Shown here: in pieces, positions 35,328-43,799 of the stretch | Position numbering within the stretch: position 1 is the stretch's first letter | How the letters are laid out: every line of letters begins with the position of its first letter | NCBI GenBank assembly: GCA_964384335.1 | Contig: CAYLKN010000006.1 | Coordinates: 1 to 64,000 of the forward strand | Direction of reading: 5' to 3' | Source of the DNA: JAUICS01 sp964384335 | Lineage (GTDB): Bacteria; Pseudomonadota; Alphaproteobacteria; Micavibrionales; Micavibrionaceae | DNA: 64,000 nucleotides | Made by a program: the position numbers and the translations under genes | The notes under the pieces: model-generated | Seen by the model: only the letters and a program-made list of their open reading frames with translations | Database searches by the model: none | Told to the model about the DNA's origin: nothing

Positions 35328-35885
35328 ATGGATTTGGCAGATTTAAAAAACAAATTAAATCGTCCTGTGACTTTATGGGGTATGATGGGGGCCGGAAAAA
35401 CAAAAACGGGCCGGCATATGGCAAGCCTGCTCAATCTCTCTTTTTTCGACTCTGATATCGAAATTGAAAAAGCGGCAGGCATGACAATTCCCGAAATTTT
35501 TGAGAAGTACGGTGAGGCATGGTTCCGGGATGGTGAGGAAAAGGTCGTAAGGCGGCTTCTGACGGATCAAAATCCGTGTATAATTGCCCTGGGAGGAGGG
35601 GCCGTGATGAGTGCGGCAACTCAGACGCTTCTTAGCCGGAAAGCGTTAAATATATGGCTAAGGGCCGATGTGGATATACTTGTGGAAAGAGTAAGCCAGT
35701 CAACACACCGGCCGCTTCTGAATACAGATGATATGGCGGAAAAACTCGCCAGATTAACGCGTGAAAGGACGCCAATATATGAAAAGGCAGATATTACCGT
35801 CGATGTGGATAATTTGAAACAGGCCCCTGAATTTGCACTTAATGTGCTGGAGGCGTTGCAAAGCCACCTTTATAACATGCCCTAA
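35328..35885 (+). CDS. aroK: Shikimate kinase
   Basis: A 185-residue P-loop kinase that phosphorylates shikimate in aromatic amino-acid synthesis. Walker A reads LWGMMGAGKTKTG; the shikimate-binding DSDIEIE, FRDGEEKV (Arg) and LGGGAVMSA are present, and HRPLL/TRERTPIYEKA give the lid and adenine regions. Length is normal. In most alphaproteobacteria aroB follows; here the CorC-type gene starts 19 bp later instead. Confidence 0.95.
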   Translation: MDLADLKNKLNRPVTLWGMMGAGKTKTGRHMASLLNLSFFDSDIEIEKAAGMTIPEIFEKYGEAWFRDGEEKVVRRLLTDQNPCIIALGGGAVMSAATQTLLSRKALNIWLRADVDILVERVSQSTHRPLLNTDDMAEKLARLTRERTPIYEKADITVDVDNLKQAPEFALNVLEALQSHLYNMP

Positions 35886-35904
35886 CCCTTAGCCGGAGAT
35901 CATA

Positions 35905-37170
35905 ATGGAGCCAGTATTTCTTATATCAATCATTGCCATTTTCATCTTGCTTATCCTGTCCGGATTTTTTTCAGGCTCCGAGACGGCACTTACCGGCGTG
36001 TCCGATCCCCGTATGCATAGTCTGGAAAAAGACGGCAATGAAAAAGCCGGACTGGTTATCAAGATAAGGGAGAAGAAAGATAAGATGATCGGGGCGCTTC
36101 TGCTTGGCAACAACCTGGTCAACATTCTTGCCTCTGCACTTGCCACGAGCGTGTTTATAAAACTCTTTGGCGAGGCGGGCGTTTTTTACGCCACGTTTGT
36201 CATGACCATGCTGGTTTTGATTTTTGCCGAGGTTCTGCCAAAAACATTTGCCCTGAACTACTCTGACAGCATGGCGATGAAAATTGCACCTGTGGTGCGG
36301 GTTGTCATTATTCTTTTCGCGCCCGTTTCTGAAATGGTGACGTTTATCGTCCGGCGCGTATTAAAGCTTATGGGTTTTGATGTCTCTCTCTCCAATTCCG
36401 GCCCGAATATTGAAGAGCTGAAAGGCGCGATCGAACTGCATCAGGGGCCTGAACATGAGACTCAGGAGCAACGCGCGATGCTCCGGTCAATCCTAGAGCT
36501 GGCCGAGGTTGATGTGGGCGAAATTATGATACACCGCAGCAAGGTTGTTATGATCGATGCGGAACAGCCTGTGGATAAGATTGTGGAAAAAGCTCTGGAA
36601 AGTCCTTTTTCCCGTTTGCCTCTCTGGCAGGGGAGCACGGACAACATTACCGGAATTATCCATGTAAAATGGCTGCTCAGGGAAATCCATAACAACGCCG
36701 AAAGCCTTGAGAATATAAACTTTGAATCCATTGCCGGGGAGCCTTGGTTCATTCCTGAAAATACATCTCTTTACGATCAGTTGCAGGCGTTTCGTCAAAG
36801 GCGGGAGCACATAGCCATTGTTGTGGATGAATACGGGTCCTTCATGGGTATTGTTACACTTGAGGATATATTGGAAGAAATCGTGGGGCAGATCGACGAC
36901 GAAGACGACATTTCCGTTGCGGGCGTCCGGAAACAGCCAAACGGCGTTTATCTGGTTAACGGAACAGTTACGATACGCGATCTGAACCGCGAGTTCGACT
37001 GGAATCTGCCGGATGAGGAATATTCGACAATAGCCGGACTAATCCTGCATGAAGCCCAGAAACTGCCGGAAGTTGGTCAAAGCTTCACTTTCCACGGCTT
37101 TCGGTTCGATATCATGCGCCGCCACCGCAACCAGATCACCCTTGTCAAGGTCCAGAAAATGGGGGAGTAA
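35905..37170 (+). CDS. CorC/HlyC-type CBS-domain membrane protein
   Basis: A 421-residue protein of the CNNM/CorC family. An N-terminal DUF21 membrane region with about four helices (residues 1-150), two CBS domains (about 200-330; QPVDKIVEKALESPFSRLPL and AIVVDEYGSFMGIVTLEDIL) and a C-terminal CorC_HlyC domain (about 345-418) are in order. Family members handle Mg or other divalent cations; the hemolysin name is historical. The ATG follows GGAG. Usual neighbours in this class are aroK and aroB; aroB is missing here. Confidence 0.9.
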   Translation: MEPVFLISIIAIFILLILSGFFSGSETALTGVSDPRMHSLEKDGNEKAGLVIKIREKKDKMIGALLLGNNLVNILASALATSVFIKLFGEAGVFYATFVMTMLVLIFAEVLPKTFALNYSDSMAMKIAPVVRVVIILFAPVSEMVTFIVRRVLKLMGFDVSLSNSGPNIEELKGAIELHQGPEHETQEQRAMLRSILELAEVDVGEIMIHRSKVVMIDAEQPVDKIVEKALESPFSRLPLWQGSTDNITGIIHVKWLLREIHNNAESLENINFESIAGEPWFIPENTSLYDQLQAFRQRREHIAIVVDEYGSFMGIVTLEDILEEIVGQIDDEDDISVAGVRKQPNGVYLVNGTVTIRDLNREFDWNLPDEEYSTIAGLILHEAQKLPEVGQSFTFHGFRFDIMRRHRNQITLVKVQKMGE

Positions 37171-37262
37171 TATCCCCGGGCTGCACCTTTCAACCCAAAA
37201 ACTTTTCAGGCGGTAGATCTCCAGATAAAAAATCAGAATATATATTTACATAATATTAATAA

Positions 37263-37457
37263 TATATTATCTTTTCTTCCATAATTAAACAGAAGTGGTC
37301 CTACTTTATTGGACACCGGGCACGAGTCAGAGCTGATATTGTCTGTGCTGCGCAAGCAATAGCTATTAGGTCAGGTGAAGCTAGTGGGTCTGATTATGTA
37401 ACAATTCACCCCCATAATGATATTCCAGATAATAACGTTCCGTTTAGTTATCAATAG
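37263..37457 (+). pseudogene. Orphan C-terminal frame, possible IS-scarred gene remnant
   Basis: The frame 37263-37457 encodes about 64 residues ending in TAG and contains RARVRADIVCAAQAIAIRSG and SDYVTIHPHNDIP, which look protein-like, but has no ATG, GTG or TTG start in a suitable place. It is preceded at about 37291 by TGGTCCTACTTTATTGGACA, which resembles an insertion-sequence end. Probably the 3' end of a gene cut by an old rearrangement. No family is recognised. It converges with secA, 12 bp away. Confidence 0.4.
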
Positions 37458-37469
37458 AGACTGCCGCGC

Positions 37470-40211
37470 TTAACCCACCTGCGCGATTTTGCCGTGGCAG
37501 TGTTTGTATTTCTTGCCCGATCCGCAGGGGCAGGGGCTGTTTCTCTGAACCTTGCCCCAGGTTTCCGGATCACCATGATCAAATGGTTTTTTTGAGTCTT
37601 GCGCGGTGATCGAGGTTTCATCCTGCCCGTAAAGGTCGCTGTGCTCCGAAAGTGCGGGGTCTTTTCGTGTTTCCTGCATTTCCTGTTCCTGTGGACGCCC
37701 CTGTATGGCATCCATCAGACCCTGGTTAATATTAACGTCGATAATCATCAGCGTGTGGGTAATGTTTTCCCTCAGGGTATCGAGCATGGCTTCAAAAAGG
37801 GAAAATGCCTCTGCCTTGTATTCGTTCAGGGGATCCCTCTGGCCGAAGGCTCTGAGATTAATACCCTGCCGCAAATGATCGAGACTAAGAAGGTGTTCTT
37901 TCCAGTGCTGGTCAACCAGTTGCAGGACAAGAGCTTTTTCAACTTTCAAAAAAGCGTCTTTCCCGGCCGCGGCAATTTTCTCCGCCATTTTGCGGTCTGC
38001 GGCATCATTAATGCGCTCCAGAATTTCCTGATCCGCGATTCCTTCCTCCTTCGCCCATTCTTCAACCGGCAGGTCCAGCATCAAAATACGCTGAATCTCG
38101 GATTTCAGTGTCTTTACATCCCATTGTTCGGGATAGGCTTTCGGCGGGATACATCGGTTTACAAGCTCGTGTATAACATCATGGCGCATTTCATTGACCA
38201 GTTCGGAAATATCCGAAGACTGCATGATATCCTTGCGCTGGTCATAAATAACCTTACGCTGATCATTCATGACGTTATCGAATTTCAGAAGATTTTTCCG
38301 GATTTCGAAATTCTGTGCCTCAACCTTTGCCTGGGCTCTCTCAAGCGCTTTTGAAAGCCACGGGTGGGTAAGAGCTTCACCTTCCTGTAGACCGATCTGT
38401 TTGTTTGCAAGGACGGCTTCCATTTTCTGCGCCCCGAAAATCCGCATAAGGTCATCTTCAAGTGACAGGAAAAACATTGATGCACCCGGGTCGCCCTGCC
38501 GGCCGGAACGGCCGCGCAACTGGTTATCGATACGACGGGATTCATGTCTTTCGGTTCCGATGACATAAAGTCCGCCCGCTTCTTTCACAGTGTCCTTGTC
38601 TTTCCGGACCTGCTCCTCTATTTCCGTGCGCTTTTTAGATTTTTCCTCTTCCGTCCAGTCATCCTCTATCTGTTGCATGGCAAGCATTTCCGCATTGCCG
38701 CCAAGCTGGATGTCAGTACCGCGTCCGGCCATGTTGGTTGCAATTGTAACGGCCCCGGGCTTTCCCGCCTGGGCGATAATACCGGCTTCCTGTTCATGAT
38801 AACGCGCGTTCAGAACGTTGTGCGGGATTTTGTGTTTTTTCAGTCTTGCCGCCAGTGTCTCCGATTTTTCAATAGATACCGTTCCGACAAGAACCGGTTG
38901 CTGTCTCTGATGACATTCATCAATCAGTTTTATGATGGCGTCTTCTTTTTCCGCCAGGCTTTTAAAGATTTTATCATTATGATCCAGACGAGCGATGGAT
39001 TTGTGTGTCGGTATTTCAACAACCGAAAGGCCGTAAATCTCCATAAATTCGGCCTCTTCCGTCATTGCCGTTCCGGTCATGCCGGCAAGTTTCGGGTATA
39101 AGCGGAAATAGTTCTGGAAGGTTATGGAGGCCAGGGTCTGGTTTTCCATCTGGATGGCCACGCCCTCCTTTGCCTCGAGTGCCTGGTGAAGACCTTCCGA
39201 ATAGCGTCTGCCTTCCATCATCCGGCCTGTAAATTCATCGACAATAATAACCTTGTTATCTTTGATAACGTAGTCTTTGTCCTTTGCAAAAAGCTTGTGC
39301 GCCCGAAGTGCCTGATTAACGTGATGAACGAGTGCAACGTTCTGAATATCGTAAAGGTTTCCTTCCTCCAGGATTCCTTCTTCCCGCAATGTGTTTTCCA
39401 GCTTTTCCATTCCGTCTTCGGTAAAGGTAACGGTGCGGAGTTTTTCGTCAACTTCGTAGCAGTCCTTATCGAGTTTCGGAATTACGCTGTTGATCTGGCG
39501 GTAAAGATCGACAGATCCTTCGGAAGGGCCTGAAATAATCAACGGCGTTCTTGCCTCGTCAATCAGGATCGAATCCACCTCGTCGATGATGGCAAAGTTA
39601 AACGGACGCTGGACCATGTCTTTCAGATTGAATTTCATGTTATCGCGAAGATAATCAAATCCGAATTCATTATTGGTTCCATAGGTAATATCCGCCTGGT
39701 AAGCTTTGCGACGGTCCTCATCCGGCATATTTGCGATGATACAGCCCACACTCAAACCAAGGAATTTATAAACTGATCCCATCCATTCGGCGTCACGGCT
39801 GGCCAGGTAATCGTTCACGGTAACGATATGCACTCCTTTACCGGAGAGGGCATTGAGGTAAACGGCGAGGGTGGAAACAAGCGTTTTCCCCTCCCCGGTC
39901 TTCATCTCAGCAATCCGGCCGTTATGGAGGACGATCCCGCCAAGAAGCTGTTCGTCAAAATGTCTTTGACCCAGTGTTCGTTTTGCCGCCTCACGGACAA
40001 CAGCGAATGCATCGATAAGGATGGCATCCTGATGTGAAGGATTACTTTCCAGCCTGTTTCTTAAAACAGTTGCCTGTGCGCGGATTTCTTCATCGCTCAT
40101 AGATTCGTACTGAGGCTCTTTTTCATTGATAGCCTCAACAGTCTTCATAAGCTTTTTGATTGTTCGCTCGTTATTCGAGCCTAAAAGTTTTTTTGCGATT
40201 GATAAAAGCAT
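37470..40211 (-). CDS. secA: Protein translocase ATPase SecA
   Basis: A 913-residue SecA, the ATPase that drives export through SecYEG. Walker A MKTGEGKT is at residues 103-110, the DEVD box in IIDEVDSILIDEART, and motifs GMTGTA, NMAGRGTDIQLGG and QLRGRSGRQGDPG are present. The C-terminus carries the zinc-binding SEC-C motif CPCGSGKKYKHCHG, with an acidic linker before it. Full length and all domains in order. It is divergent from the parvulin gene, a common arrangement in this class. Confidence 0.97.
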   Translation of the reverse strand: MLLSIAKKLLGSNNERTIKKLMKTVEAINEKEPQYESMSDEEIRAQATVLRNRLESNPSHQDAILIDAFAVVREAAKRTLGQRHFDEQLLGGIVLHNGRIAEMKTGEGKTLVSTLAVYLNALSGKGVHIVTVNDYLASRDAEWMGSVYKFLGLSVGCIIANMPDEDRRKAYQADITYGTNNEFGFDYLRDNMKFNLKDMVQRPFNFAIIDEVDSILIDEARTPLIISGPSEGSVDLYRQINSVIPKLDKDCYEVDEKLRTVTFTEDGMEKLENTLREEGILEEGNLYDIQNVALVHHVNQALRAHKLFAKDKDYVIKDNKVIIVDEFTGRMMEGRRYSEGLHQALEAKEGVAIQMENQTLASITFQNYFRLYPKLAGMTGTAMTEEAEFMEIYGLSVVEIPTHKSIARLDHNDKIFKSLAEKEDAIIKLIDECHQRQQPVLVGTVSIEKSETLAARLKKHKIPHNVLNARYHEQEAGIIAQAGKPGAVTIATNMAGRGTDIQLGGNAEMLAMQQIEDDWTEEEKSKKRTEIEEQVRKDKDTVKEAGGLYVIGTERHESRRIDNQLRGRSGRQGDPGASMFFLSLEDDLMRIFGAQKMEAVLANKQIGLQEGEALTHPWLSKALERAQAKVEAQNFEIRKNLLKFDNVMNDQRKVIYDQRKDIMQSSDISELVNEMRHDVIHELVNRCIPPKAYPEQWDVKTLKSEIQRILMLDLPVEEWAKEEGIADQEILERINDAADRKMAEKIAAAGKDAFLKVEKALVLQLVDQHWKEHLLSLDHLRQGINLRAFGQRDPLNEYKAEAFSLFEAMLDTLRENITHTLMIIDVNINQGLMDAIQGRPQEQEMQETRKDPALSEHSDLYGQDETSITAQDSKKPFDHGDPETWGKVQRNSPCPCGSGKKYKHCHGKIAQVG

Positions 40212-40424
40212 TAGATATCCGTAACTCCATTACATTCCTATAAAGTTTGAAGATGCTGCCGTCAACGAATATTCCGGTCAGTGTCAAATTACACTCAGTT
40301 CTTTTACTATTGCCATTAACTTCCGGTTGTTTTACCTGTTGCAGGAAAGCGTGAAATGTTTACCATACAATGCCGTAATCGCATAAACGAAAGTTCACAT
40401 ATATACAAACGGAAGGGAAGCAAG

Positions 40425-41507
40425 ATGAATTCACTAAAAATTGGTTCAATCGTATTGTTGCTGCTGATAATTATCGGCCTTCAGGCCGCAATACTTATTC
40501 AGGGCGATAAGCATGAAAGTCACAGCCAGATGGAAACTCAAACGGCCGGGCAGCAGATGTCTGAAAATTCAGTCATACCGCAAAATGTGCAGAACAGAAA
40601 CGGTCAGCAATCAGAAAATCCTGTCGTTGCAGAATATAAAGGGCAGGAAATCACGCGTAATCAGGTTTTGTCCTATATAATTTCCAACTCTGGCGGAAAC
40701 TTGCAAACACCTGTATCCCGGGATGCATTTCAGAACGCACTGGACCAGATGGTGCGTCAGCAAATATTGCTGGACCGGGCGCAGGAGGAAAATATCGCCG
40801 CCGAACCCCAGGTTCAGACCCAAATTGAGGAAGCCAGAAAACGCGTTCTTATCTCCGCCTACGCACAGCAGGCAATTGACAGAACACTTACGGATGAGAA
40901 GCTGAAAGAACGCTATGACCAGCTAATGGCGAGCCAGTCGGCACAGGCCGAAAGAAAGGCCAGCCATATTCTTGTGGAAACAAGGGAAGAAGCTGAAGAA
41001 ATCATCAGTCAACTTGAAGAAGGCATTGATTTTAAAGAACTGGCGCTGGAAAAATCAATCGGCCCGTCCGGGGAAAGAGGCGGCGATCTGGGATATTTTA
41101 CGCCCGGGCAGATGGTTCCGGAATTCTCAAAAGCCGTTTTTGAAATGGATGTCGGTTCGTTTACAAAAGAACCTGTCAAAACCAACTTTGGCTGGCACGT
41201 TATTAAAGTTGAGGACGAGCGTGAAGTTGAACTGCCGAGTTTTGAAGATATCAAGGACCAGTTAAGATCGACCATGAGCCAGACTGCGCTTCAGGAGCTG
41301 ACAGACACGTGGAAGGAGGAAATCGATTTTACCGAATTTGATATTTTTGAAGATCAGTCAGCCCGGCAACAGACACCTGTTAACCAAGAGCCTCAAGCTA
41401 ACGCTGTAGAGGATCAGGAAAGCCTTCAGGAAAATGTTCAGGATGAACAGGATGAACAGGATGAACAGGATGAACAGGAAGATATGCCGGAAGGGCAGCA
41501 GAACTGA
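40425..41507 (+). CDS. Parvulin-type peptidyl-prolyl isomerase (PpiC/SurA-like)
   Basis: A 360-residue protein with one N-terminal membrane helix (about residues 6-24), an SurA N-like helical region (about 70-170) and a parvulin domain (about 175-270; ASHILVETREEAEEI, GPSGERGGDLGYFTPGQMVPEF and TNFGWHVIKV). It is probably a periplasmic folding factor anchored in the inner membrane. The C-terminal 60 residues are Gln/Glu/Asp-rich and contain four exact 9-bp repeats. The ATG at 40425 has GGAAGGGAAG upstream; the longer frame to 40356 is not supported by a ribosome site. The argJ gene often found downstream is absent. Confidence 0.9.
   Translation: MNSLKIGSIVLLLLIIIGLQAAILIQGDKHESHSQMETQTAGQQMSENSVIPQNVQNRNGQQSENPVVAEYKGQEITRNQVLSYIISNSGGNLQTPVSRDAFQNALDQMVRQQILLDRAQEENIAAEPQVQTQIEEARKRVLISAYAQQAIDRTLTDEKLKERYDQLMASQSAQAERKASHILVETREEAEEIISQLEEGIDFKELALEKSIGPSGERGGDLGYFTPGQMVPEFSKAVFEMDVGSFTKEPVKTNFGWHVIKVEDEREVELPSFEDIKDQLRSTMSQTALQELTDTWKEEIDFTEFDIFEDQSARQQTPVNQEPQANAVEDQESLQENVQDEQDEQDEQDEQEDMPEGQQN
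41442..41477 (+). repeat. Four tandem 9-bp repeats inside the parvulin gene
   Basis: GATGAACAG is repeated four times without change, encoding Asp-Glu-Gln repeats in the acidic C-terminal tail. The unit is a multiple of three, so length change would alter tail length without breaking the frame. Confidence 0.9.
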
Positions 41508-41538
41508 TAACATTCTTGCCTGTTAGGCAGAGCGTAAT

Positions 41539-41994
41539 ATGAACGCATGTATCGAAGCACTGGAGAAACCGCCCCCCGAGTGTCCAGAAAATCTGGATAT
41601 TCTTATGGTGGTTTCGGCCGCGCTTATTGACGGTGAGGGCAAGGTTCTCATTGCCAGCCGGCCTGAAGGAAAGGATATGGCCGGTCTTTGGGAATTTCCG
41701 GGAGGAAAAATCGAAACGGGGGAAATACCTGAATTTGCGCTTATGCGTGAACTCAGAGAAGAACTTGGGATAGAAACCCGCCCGACCTGTTTTGTTCCCG
41801 TGACTTTTGCTTCCCATACCTACAGTCATTTTCATCTGATCATGCCTTTATACGCTTGCCGCGTATGGAAAGGGTTTCCCAGGCCAAATGAACATGCGGC
41901 CCTGAAATGGGTCAAGGCGCACTCACTGTTCGATTATCCAATGCCCGAGGCTGATTTTCCTCTTATTGACCCTCTGATACGTTACATCGAATAA
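41539..41994 (+). CDS. mutT: Nudix hydrolase, MutT-like (8-oxo-dGTP diphosphatase)
   Basis: A 151-residue Nudix enzyme. The box GGKIETGEIPEFALMRELRE followed by ELGIE has the full G-x5-E-x7-REUxEExGU pattern. The layout (MVVSAALIDGEGKVLIASRP, then LWEFPGGK) is that of MutT, which removes oxidised dGTP; related Nudix enzymes cannot be excluded. A 25-residue N-terminal extension contains Cys and Pro. Lies between the parvulin and a methyltransferase, a common place for mutT in the class. Confidence 0.85.
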   Translation: MNACIEALEKPPPECPENLDILMVVSAALIDGEGKVLIASRPEGKDMAGLWEFPGGKIETGEIPEFALMRELREELGIETRPTCFVPVTFASHTYSHFHLIMPLYACRVWKGFPRPNEHAALKWVKAHSLFDYPMPEADFPLIDPLIRYIE

Positions 41995-42012
41995 AAACTA
42001 AAGACCGGTTTT

Positions 42013-42786
42013 ATGCAGCCTTCCGTTTACGATCTCAAATTATTTTACGGCACAAGATTGGGGCGGATTGCACGCCGCACCATCCTGAAAAATTTAAAAA
42101 CTCTCTGGCCGAATTCGGCATCGGATCTTGCAAATATGTCACTTCTGGGTGTTGGATATCCGCTTCCTTATCTTAAAACCTATCTGGATTCTGTCGAACG
42201 GCTTTTTGTTATGATGCAGCCCGGTCAGGGCGTAAGAAAATGGCCGGAGGAAAGCAGAAATCTCGTCTGTCTTGCTGAGGAGAGGGAATGGCCGGTCGAG
42301 ACAAATTCTATTGACAGACTGTTTATAGTCCACGCTCTTGAATATGCGGAGAGCCTGAGAGGCTATATAGAAGAGGCATGGCGCGTCCTTAAAGGCAATG
42401 GCCGGCTGGTGATCGTGGTGCCAAACCGCAGCGGGCTTTGGGCCCGTGCGGACTGGACTCCGTTCGGGCATGGAAAGCCTTACAGTGCAGGCCAGATCAA
42501 TACGTATTTAAAAGATAACTACTTCGTTCACGAACGGACCATCAACACATTATTTTTTCCGCCATTCCGCAATGTGACTTTTCTTGAGGCGGGGCGTTTT
42601 CTGGAATATGTCGGGCCATATGTTATGCCGGCCTTGTCAGGCGTTTACATTATTGAGGCAACCAAACAGATATATACTGGAACGCCTGTAAAAGCAGATC
42701 GAAAAGTTCGTTTTGTTCGCGGTTTTATGCCGAAACCGGTTCCAAATCCGAAAACGTCTTTATCGGCTCAAGATCATCGAGATTAA
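42013..42786 (+). CDS. Class I SAM-dependent methyltransferase
   Basis: A 257-residue protein. A SAM-binding motif LLGVGYPLPYL is at about residues 44-54 (G-x-G in a modified form), and an acidic/aromatic post-I region follows. IDRLFIVHALEYAESLRGYI and RVLKGNGRLVIVVPNRSGLWAR match motifs II and III of methyltransferase 11-type enzymes. Related genes sit near chorismate mutase genes in Rhodospirillales-like genomes. The substrate is unknown. Its 3' end overlaps the convergent metA gene by 62 bp. Confidence 0.8.
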   Translation: MQPSVYDLKLFYGTRLGRIARRTILKNLKTLWPNSASDLANMSLLGVGYPLPYLKTYLDSVERLFVMMQPGQGVRKWPEESRNLVCLAEEREWPVETNSIDRLFIVHALEYAESLRGYIEEAWRVLKGNGRLVIVVPNRSGLWARADWTPFGHGKPYSAGQINTYLKDNYFVHERTINTLFFPPFRNVTFLEAGRFLEYVGPYVMPALSGVYIIEATKQIYTGTPVKADRKVRFVRGFMPKPVPNPKTSLSAQDHRD

Positions 42787-43681
42787 ACGGCGTATTCTGA
42801 TAAACAATATTTATCCAGTTTCCGAACAGGAGGTTGCGATGAGCCCGCCAGTTCACCTTTGGATCATTATTCACATCGTTATCCGGAAAGTAATTCACAG
42901 GCAGATCAACATCATACATACCTGTTTCCAGATCTCTGAGATATTCATTTTTAAGTGTATCCCGGTCATATTCAAGATGATTGAACATATATACGCGCCT
43001 GTGGTTACATTCCTGAAGAAGACAGGGCCCGGAGTCTTCGTGTTCAAGAAGGATTTCCATTTTTTCGACTTTATTGATTTCCTGTTTCGGAATAGTTGTC
43101 TGACGTGCAAGCGGAATGTAAACGACATCGTCAAACCCCGCAGTCAAAGGATCAAATTTTTCCGGCATACGGTGCGGGTAATTCCCCATGATTTTTTTAG
43201 GAAACGTCTCTTTATGCAGGCCGTAAAAATGATACAGCGCCGCCTGTGCTGCCCAGCATATATAAAAAGTGCTGTAGACATTTTCGAGGGTCCAGTTCAG
43301 AATTTCCTGCATTTCTTTCCAGTACAGGATTTTCTCATAGTCCATGTTTTCAACAGGCGCCCCGGTCACAATAAGGCCGTCAAACTTTCTGTGGCTCACA
43401 TTTTCCCATGTGTCGTAAAACGTATGCAAATGTGATTTTTCAGTGTTTTTGCCTTCGTATGATCCTGTTCTAATCAGAGAGATCTCGATTTGCAAAGGGG
43501 TGCTTCCCAATGCCCTTAACAACTGGTTCTCGGTCTGGATTTTATCTGGCATCAGATTGAGTATGGCAAGATTAAGAGGTCTTATATCCTGGCGCAAAGC
43601 TTTTTCGGAGCGGATAACAGGTATCCGTTCTTTTTCAAGTACTTTTGCGGCCGGTAAATTATCAGGTATCTTAATAGGCAT
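42725..43681 (-). CDS. metA: Homoserine O-acyltransferase MetA
   Basis: A 318-residue MetA-type acyltransferase of methionine synthesis. The nucleophile is Cys142 in YICWAAQAALYHFYG; the catalytic His and Glu are in MFNHLEYDRDTL. Residue 111, in GAPVENMDYE, is Glu; published work on Bacillus MetA shows Glu111 gives acetyl-CoA specificity and Gly succinyl-CoA, so this is predicted to be an O-acetyltransferase despite the family name. It is divergent from the PLP-enzyme gene across 118 bp. Full length. Confidence 0.92.
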   Translation of the reverse strand: MPIKIPDNLPAAKVLEKERIPVIRSEKALRQDIRPLNLAILNLMPDKIQTENQLLRALGSTPLQIEISLIRTGSYEGKNTEKSHLHTFYDTWENVSHRKFDGLIVTGAPVENMDYEKILYWKEMQEILNWTLENVYSTFYICWAAQAALYHFYGLHKETFPKKIMGNYPHRMPEKFDPLTAGFDDVVYIPLARQTTIPKQEINKVEKMEILLEHEDSGPCLLQECNHRRVYMFNHLEYDRDTLKNEYLRDLETGMYDVDLPVNYFPDNDVNNDPKVNWRAHRNLLFGNWINIVYQNTPFNLDDLEPIKTFSDLEPVSA

Positions 43682-43799
43682 GGACAGATTTTTTCCTATT
43701 TGTTTTCAGTCACATACAAATATACATTCAGGATTTAAATTTCCAGATATATTTATTTGATTTGAAAAATAAGATCAAAATATATAATTATAATTTCTC

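Noticed and set aside
42713..43435. 240-codon plus-strand frame opposite metA
   Set aside because: It is the shadow of metA, whose catalytic residues are all in place on the minus strand.
43682..43799. SAM-II riboswitch upstream of metA
   Set aside because: The metA leader is short and AT-rich with no recognisable SAM-II core.
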